A DNA stretch of 9,180 bases, taken from positions 1 through 9,180 of the forward strand of contig JAKSQE010000048.1 in NCBI GenBank assembly GCA_024404295.1, in the 5' to 3' direction. The position numbers and the translations under genes were made by a program. Positions 6,667 to 9,180 of the stretch are shown here, piece by piece (the first letter of the stretch is position 1; every line of letters starts with the position of its first letter). The stretch is from Oscillibacter sp. (GTDB lineage Bacteria > Bacillota > Clostridia > Oscillospirales > Oscillospiraceae). Under the pieces are notes generated by a model. The model was not told where the DNA came from. It made no database searches and saw only the letters and a program-made list of their open reading frames with translations.

Positions 6667-7794
6667 TTATGCGATTATGAAATAGGATCCCAGCATGATG
6701 ACGAGAAACACCACATTTGCCAAGGTGAAGTATTGGAAGTAGCGACCACGCAGCTTGCTGTCATAGGCAGCGATGTATTTGAACGAGATCAGACTTGCCA
6801 TAGAGGCAATCAGAGTGCCTAAGCCACCCAAATTGGTGCCGATAATGAGAGAGCGGAACTGATCGGTAAAACCGGAGAGCAGCAGAGCGGCCGGCACATT
6901 GCTGATGACCTGACTGGCAGCTATGGCGGTAAGGGTTTCGTGACCTTCGATCATCTGCTGCAGAAAGTTTCGGAAAGAGGGAATTCGACCCATATTACCG
7001 ATGAACACAAAAAAGGAAACAAAGGTCAGCAGCAGGGAGTAATCTACATGCTTAAGCGTTTTCCGGTCGGCAATCAGAACCGCCGCCAGGACAATGCCCA
7101 ACACTACGGGATAGGACACCAGACGAGCTACCACCATCAAGCTGAGAAGAAACAAGGCTGCATACATGGTCAGCAGCTTGCGGTTTGCGCCCTGGTCATC
7201 TCCGGTGAGATGAACTTCCATCTTCACATTCCGCTTGCGGCAATATAGGAAACTCCAACCAATCAACAGCACCAATGCTACAGATGCATAGGGCAGCATC
7301 AAGGAGAAGAAAGCGGGAGCACTCATGCCGGAACGCCCGTATAGATACAGGTTTTGAGGGTTGCCGATGGGGGTCAACATGCTGCCTAAGTTTGCAGCAA
7401 TGGTCTGCATTACCACGATGGGGATGATCCATTCTTTCCGCTCTGCCATATCCAGCAGATCGACGATCGTCAACGTCAAAGGCACAAAGGTGATCAGCGC
7501 CACATCATTGGTAATGACCATGCTGAAGAAGAAACAGAGCAGCAAAAGGATCAAAATGAGTTGCCGCAGGGAGTGGACACGGTTCAGTAAGGCTTTGGCA
7601 ATCTGCTTGAACAGGCCCTGCGCCTGCAGCCCTGCCATGACGGCCATCAGGCAGAATAGGATCGCCAACGTCCGGAAGTCCACATAGTCGATGTAGGCGC
7701 GATCCGGCCGGACGAAAAACATGGATACGATAGCCAGCGCCGTGGCAATACTGAAAACAGCCTCTTTTTTGAAAAAAGCAATACATTGCTTCAT
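6667..7794 (-). CDS. Ion-transporter superfamily permease (ArsB/CitMHS/SLC13-like)
   Basis: This 375-residue polytopic membrane protein has about 10-11 hydrophobic segments arranged as two related halves. Family hallmarks include TNDVALITFVPL (95-106), TPIGNPQNLYLYG (141-153), SNVPAALLLSG (308-318) and GTNLGGLGTLIASMASLISFK (329-349). The paired helix-breaking N-D/N-P segments are typical of the group containing arsenite exporters, citrate/dicarboxylate carriers and NhaD-type antiporters. Substrate and direction cannot be assigned. It lacks an ars neighbourhood (no arsR or arsC), and it is short for ArsB (about 430). The reading frame is open to 7887, but I take the ATG at 7792-7794. A promoter at 7846-7874 rules out the 7887 start, and a modest GGAAG lies 9 bases upstream of the chosen ATG. 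An ATG at 7825-7827 has no ribosome site. Convergent with the glycerate operon, divergent from brnQ. Confidence 0.85.
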   Translation of the reverse strand: MKQCIAFFKKEAVFSIATALAIVSMFFVRPDRAYIDYVDFRTLAILFCLMAVMAGLQAQGLFKQIAKALLNRVHSLRQLILILLLLCFFFSMVITNDVALITFVPLTLTIVDLLDMAERKEWIIPIVVMQTIAANLGSMLTPIGNPQNLYLYGRSGMSAPAFFSLMLPYASVALVLLIGWSFLYCRKRNVKMEVHLTGDDQGANRKLLTMYAALFLLSLMVVARLVSYPVVLGIVLAAVLIADRKTLKHVDYSLLLTFVSFFVFIGNMGRIPSFRNFLQQMIEGHETLTAIAASQVISNVPAALLLSGFTDQFRSLIIGTNLGGLGTLIASMASLISFKYIAAYDSKLRGRYFQYFTLANVVFLVIMLGSYFIIA

Positions 7795-7845
7795 GGCTTG
7801 CACTTCCAAACAACAAAATTTTTGCATCCATTGAGATTTGTTATG

Positions 7846-7874
7846 AGTATAGCAGAGTGTGGAACATTTGACAA
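7846..7874 (-). promoter_or_regulatory. Promoter of the ion-transporter-superfamily permease
   Basis: On the minus strand TTGTCA (7869-7874), a 17-base spacer and TATACT (7846-7851) give a near-consensus promoter with an extended TGC before the -10. Initiation near 7839 leaves a leader of about 45 bases to the chosen start. The half-site cluster at 7882-7909 lies just upstream of the -35. Confidence 0.75.
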
Positions 7875-7881
7875 TGCAGGA

Positions 7882-7909
7882 TGCCATATGGCAAGTAAAA
7901 ACTTGCCAT
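7882..7909. promoter_or_regulatory. Nested inverted repeats, probable operator between permease and brnQ
   Basis: Two overlapping dyads lie between the divergent -35 elements. One is the perfect 12-bp palindrome TGCCATATGGCA (7882-7893). The other is ATGGCAAGT (7888-7896), the spacer AAAA, and ACTTGCCAT (7901-7909), a perfect 9-bp inverted repeat. The cores TGCCA (7882), TGGCA (7889) and TGCCA (7904) give three half-sites; the two TGCCA copies are 22 bases apart, about two helical turns. The right arm contains the brnQ -35 TTGCCA. No gene in the window is an obvious binder apart from the distant TetR-family protein. Confidence 0.6.
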
Positions 7910-7931
7910 CAAGAGTTTGAGATGATAAGAT
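7903..7931 (+). promoter_or_regulatory. brnQ promoter
   Basis: TTGCCA (7903-7908), a 17-base spacer and TAAGAT (7926-7931) preceded by TG plus one base make an extended -10 promoter. Initiation near 7938 gives a leader of about 44 bases. That is too short for a T-box or other large amino-acid riboswitch. The -35 lies inside the inverted repeat arm at 7901-7909, so a bound regulator should compete with polymerase. Confidence 0.65.
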
Positions 7932-7981
7932 GGAGGCACCCGATTGCAAAATTATGAATGATAAACACGATGAGGAGACCT

Positions 7982-9180
7982 ATGAAAGAAAAGTTGACAT
8001 ATAGCGAATACGCTGTCATTGCAAGTATGCTGTTTGGCATGTTTTTTGGCGCGGGAAATCTGATTTTCCCGGTTTATATGGGACAGGCCGCCGGTTCGGA
8101 AATGTGGGCGGCGGTGGCGGGATTTCTGATCACCGGTGTGGGCATTCCTCTGCTGGCGGTTGCCGCATTGGGCATGAGCCACAGCAATGGCTTGATGGAT
8201 CTAAGCAGCAAGGTGGGTCGTAAGTACGGCCTGTTTTTCACTTGCCTGCTGTATTTGGCCATTGGCCCTTTTTTTGCCGTGCCCCGCTGTGCCTCCGTAC
8301 CTTTCACCGTGGCGATCCAGTCGCTTTTGCCGGAGTCTGCGGAGTTAATGGTTCCGCAGCTGGCGTTCACCTTTGCGTTTTTTGCGGTAGCACTGGCATT
8401 ATCTTTGAAGCCGGGTAAAATCATGACTTGGATCGGCAAGATCCTGAACCCCGTCTTCCTCTTAAGCCTTGGCGTTCTTTTGCTAAAAGCCATGATCAGC
8501 CCCATGGGTGCTGTGCATGAAATTGTTCCGGATGCTTCTTATGCCGGCAAAGCATTTTTCACCGGCTTTCTGGAGGGCTACAATACGTTGGATGCCCTGG
8601 CTGGTCTGGCCTTTGGCATTGTGGTCATCAATGTGGTAAAGGGCCTTGGCGTAGAAAGGGCGGAAGCTGTTGCCAAAAACACGGTGCTGGCAGGTGTGTT
8701 CAGCTGTGTGTTGATGGGCGTTATTTATCTGGCGGTCACGCTGATGGGTGCCCGCAGTCGGGGTGCGTTGCCGCTGTATTCCAACGGTGGCGAGGCGTTG
8801 GCTGCCATTGCTGACTATTACTACGGCTCAGTGGGTGGCTTGATTCTTGCTGCGATTGTAACATTTGCTTGTTTGAAAACAGCGGTGGGCCTTCTGACCA
8901 GCTGCAGTGAGACATTCGTGGGTCTGTTTCCCAAAGGCCCCTCTTATCGCATCTGGTGCGTGATCTTCAGCGTGTTTTCCTTTGTGGTGTCCAACGTGGG
9001 TCTGACAGCTATCATTGCTTATGCCATTCCGGCGCTGATGTTTTTGTATCCGCTGGCGATCACCTTGATCTTACTGTCTCTTTGCGACAACTGGTTTGGC
9101 GGCAGCCGAGAAGTATACGTCAGTGTGACTGCATGTACGTTTGCGGCTGCTCTACTGGGCTTGCTCAAGGCGTTGTCCGG
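7982..9180 (+). CDS. brnQ: Branched-chain amino acid transport protein BrnQ (3' end outside window)
   Basis: The frame is open from 7982 to the right edge, giving 399 residues of a family usually about 430-450 long, so only the last part is missing. It belongs to the LIVCS family, which imports leucine, isoleucine and valine with Na+ (or H+ in some species). Visible signatures are FGAGNLIFP (22-30) in the first membrane segment and a GPFFAVPRCASVPF stretch near residues 95-108. Further on are LEGYNTLDALAGLAFGIVV, about residues 198-216, and VVSNVGLTAII near 337-347. About 10-11 hydrophobic segments are present. The ATG at 7982 follows GAGGAG (7972-7977) by only four bases, which is close. In-frame ATGs at 7958 and 7970 would add eight or four residues, but they lack ribosome sites and the chosen N-terminus matches the family. 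It is divergent from the ion-transporter-superfamily permease and shares its control region. Confidence 0.94.
   Translation, partial: MKEKLTYSEYAVIASMLFGMFFGAGNLIFPVYMGQAAGSEMWAAVAGFLITGVGIPLLAVAALGMSHSNGLMDLSSKVGRKYGLFFTCLLYLAIGPFFAVPRCASVPFTVAIQSLLPESAELMVPQLAFTFAFFAVALALSLKPGKIMTWIGKILNPVFLLSLGVLLLKAMISPMGAVHEIVPDASYAGKAFFTGFLEGYNTLDALAGLAFGIVVINVVKGLGVERAEAVAKNTVLAGVFSCVLMGVIYLAVTLMGARSRGALPLYSNGGEALAAIADYYYGSVGGLILAAIVTFACLKTAVGLLTSCSETFVGLFPKGPSYRIWCVIFSVFSFVVSNVGLTAIIAYAIPALMFLYPLAITLILLSLCDNWFGGSREVYVSVTACTFAAALLGLLKALS

Noticed and set aside
7795..7887. Upstream extension of the permease to 7887
   Set aside because: A near-consensus promoter at 7846-7874 lies inside this extension, so the codons upstream of 7839 would not be transcribed from it.
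7938..7981. T-box or amino-acid riboswitch before brnQ
   Set aside because: The predicted leader is about 44 bases, far too short, and no T-box sequence or antiterminator pair is visible.

Overview
The window looks like chromosomal DNA from a Gram-positive anaerobe of the Clostridia. An Oscillospiraceae-like gut bacterium is my best guess, but this is inference. The grounds are strong purine-rich Shine-Dalgarno sequences (AAAGGAG, GGAGG, GAGGAG), sigma-A-type promoters with extended -10 elements, roughly balanced GC in the genes with AT-rich gaps, and the gene families present. I see no insertion sequence, phage gene, CRISPR array, tRNA or rRNA, and no broken gene. All seven genes belong to recognisable families. 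The last one runs off the right edge.

Layout, left to right. (1) 1-75: a GC-rich terminator hairpin. (2) 73-1824, minus: a Na+/phosphate cotransporter-family protein with a C-terminal PhoU-like domain, with its own promoter at 1889-1917. (3) 1940-1970: a strong minus-strand terminator. (4) 1988-3523, minus: the sodium/proline symporter PutP. A perfect 36-bp hairpin or operator lies just upstream of its promoter. (5) 3708-4292, minus: a TetR/AcrR-family regulator with a GTG start. (6) A divergent control region (4293-4509), then a plus-strand pair: an HprA-type glycerate/hydroxypyruvate dehydrogenase (4510-5478) and a glycerate kinase (5480-6622), separated by one base. (7) 6635-6664: a terminator hairpin shared by convergent genes. 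(8) 6667-7794, minus: an ion-transporter-superfamily permease (ArsB/CitMHS/SLC13-like). (9) A second divergent control region (7795-7981) with nested inverted repeats, then branched-chain amino acid carrier BrnQ (7982 to the right edge, plus).

How the genes may work together. The dehydrogenase and kinase would take hydroxypyruvate (for example from serine by transamination) to D-glycerate and then to phosphoglycerate, feeding lower glycolysis. Around them are four secondary carriers for phosphate, proline, an unidentified probable anion, and branched-chain amino acids. Most of these families are sodium-driven. The theme is nutrient uptake and a small carbon-salvage operon rather than a defence or mobile system. 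The most interesting material is regulatory: a 36-bp perfect palindrome before putP, a GTATAC palindrome on the dehydrogenase promoter, and a cluster of TGCCA/TGGCA half-sites between the permease and brnQ promoters. I found no convincing new multi-gene system.
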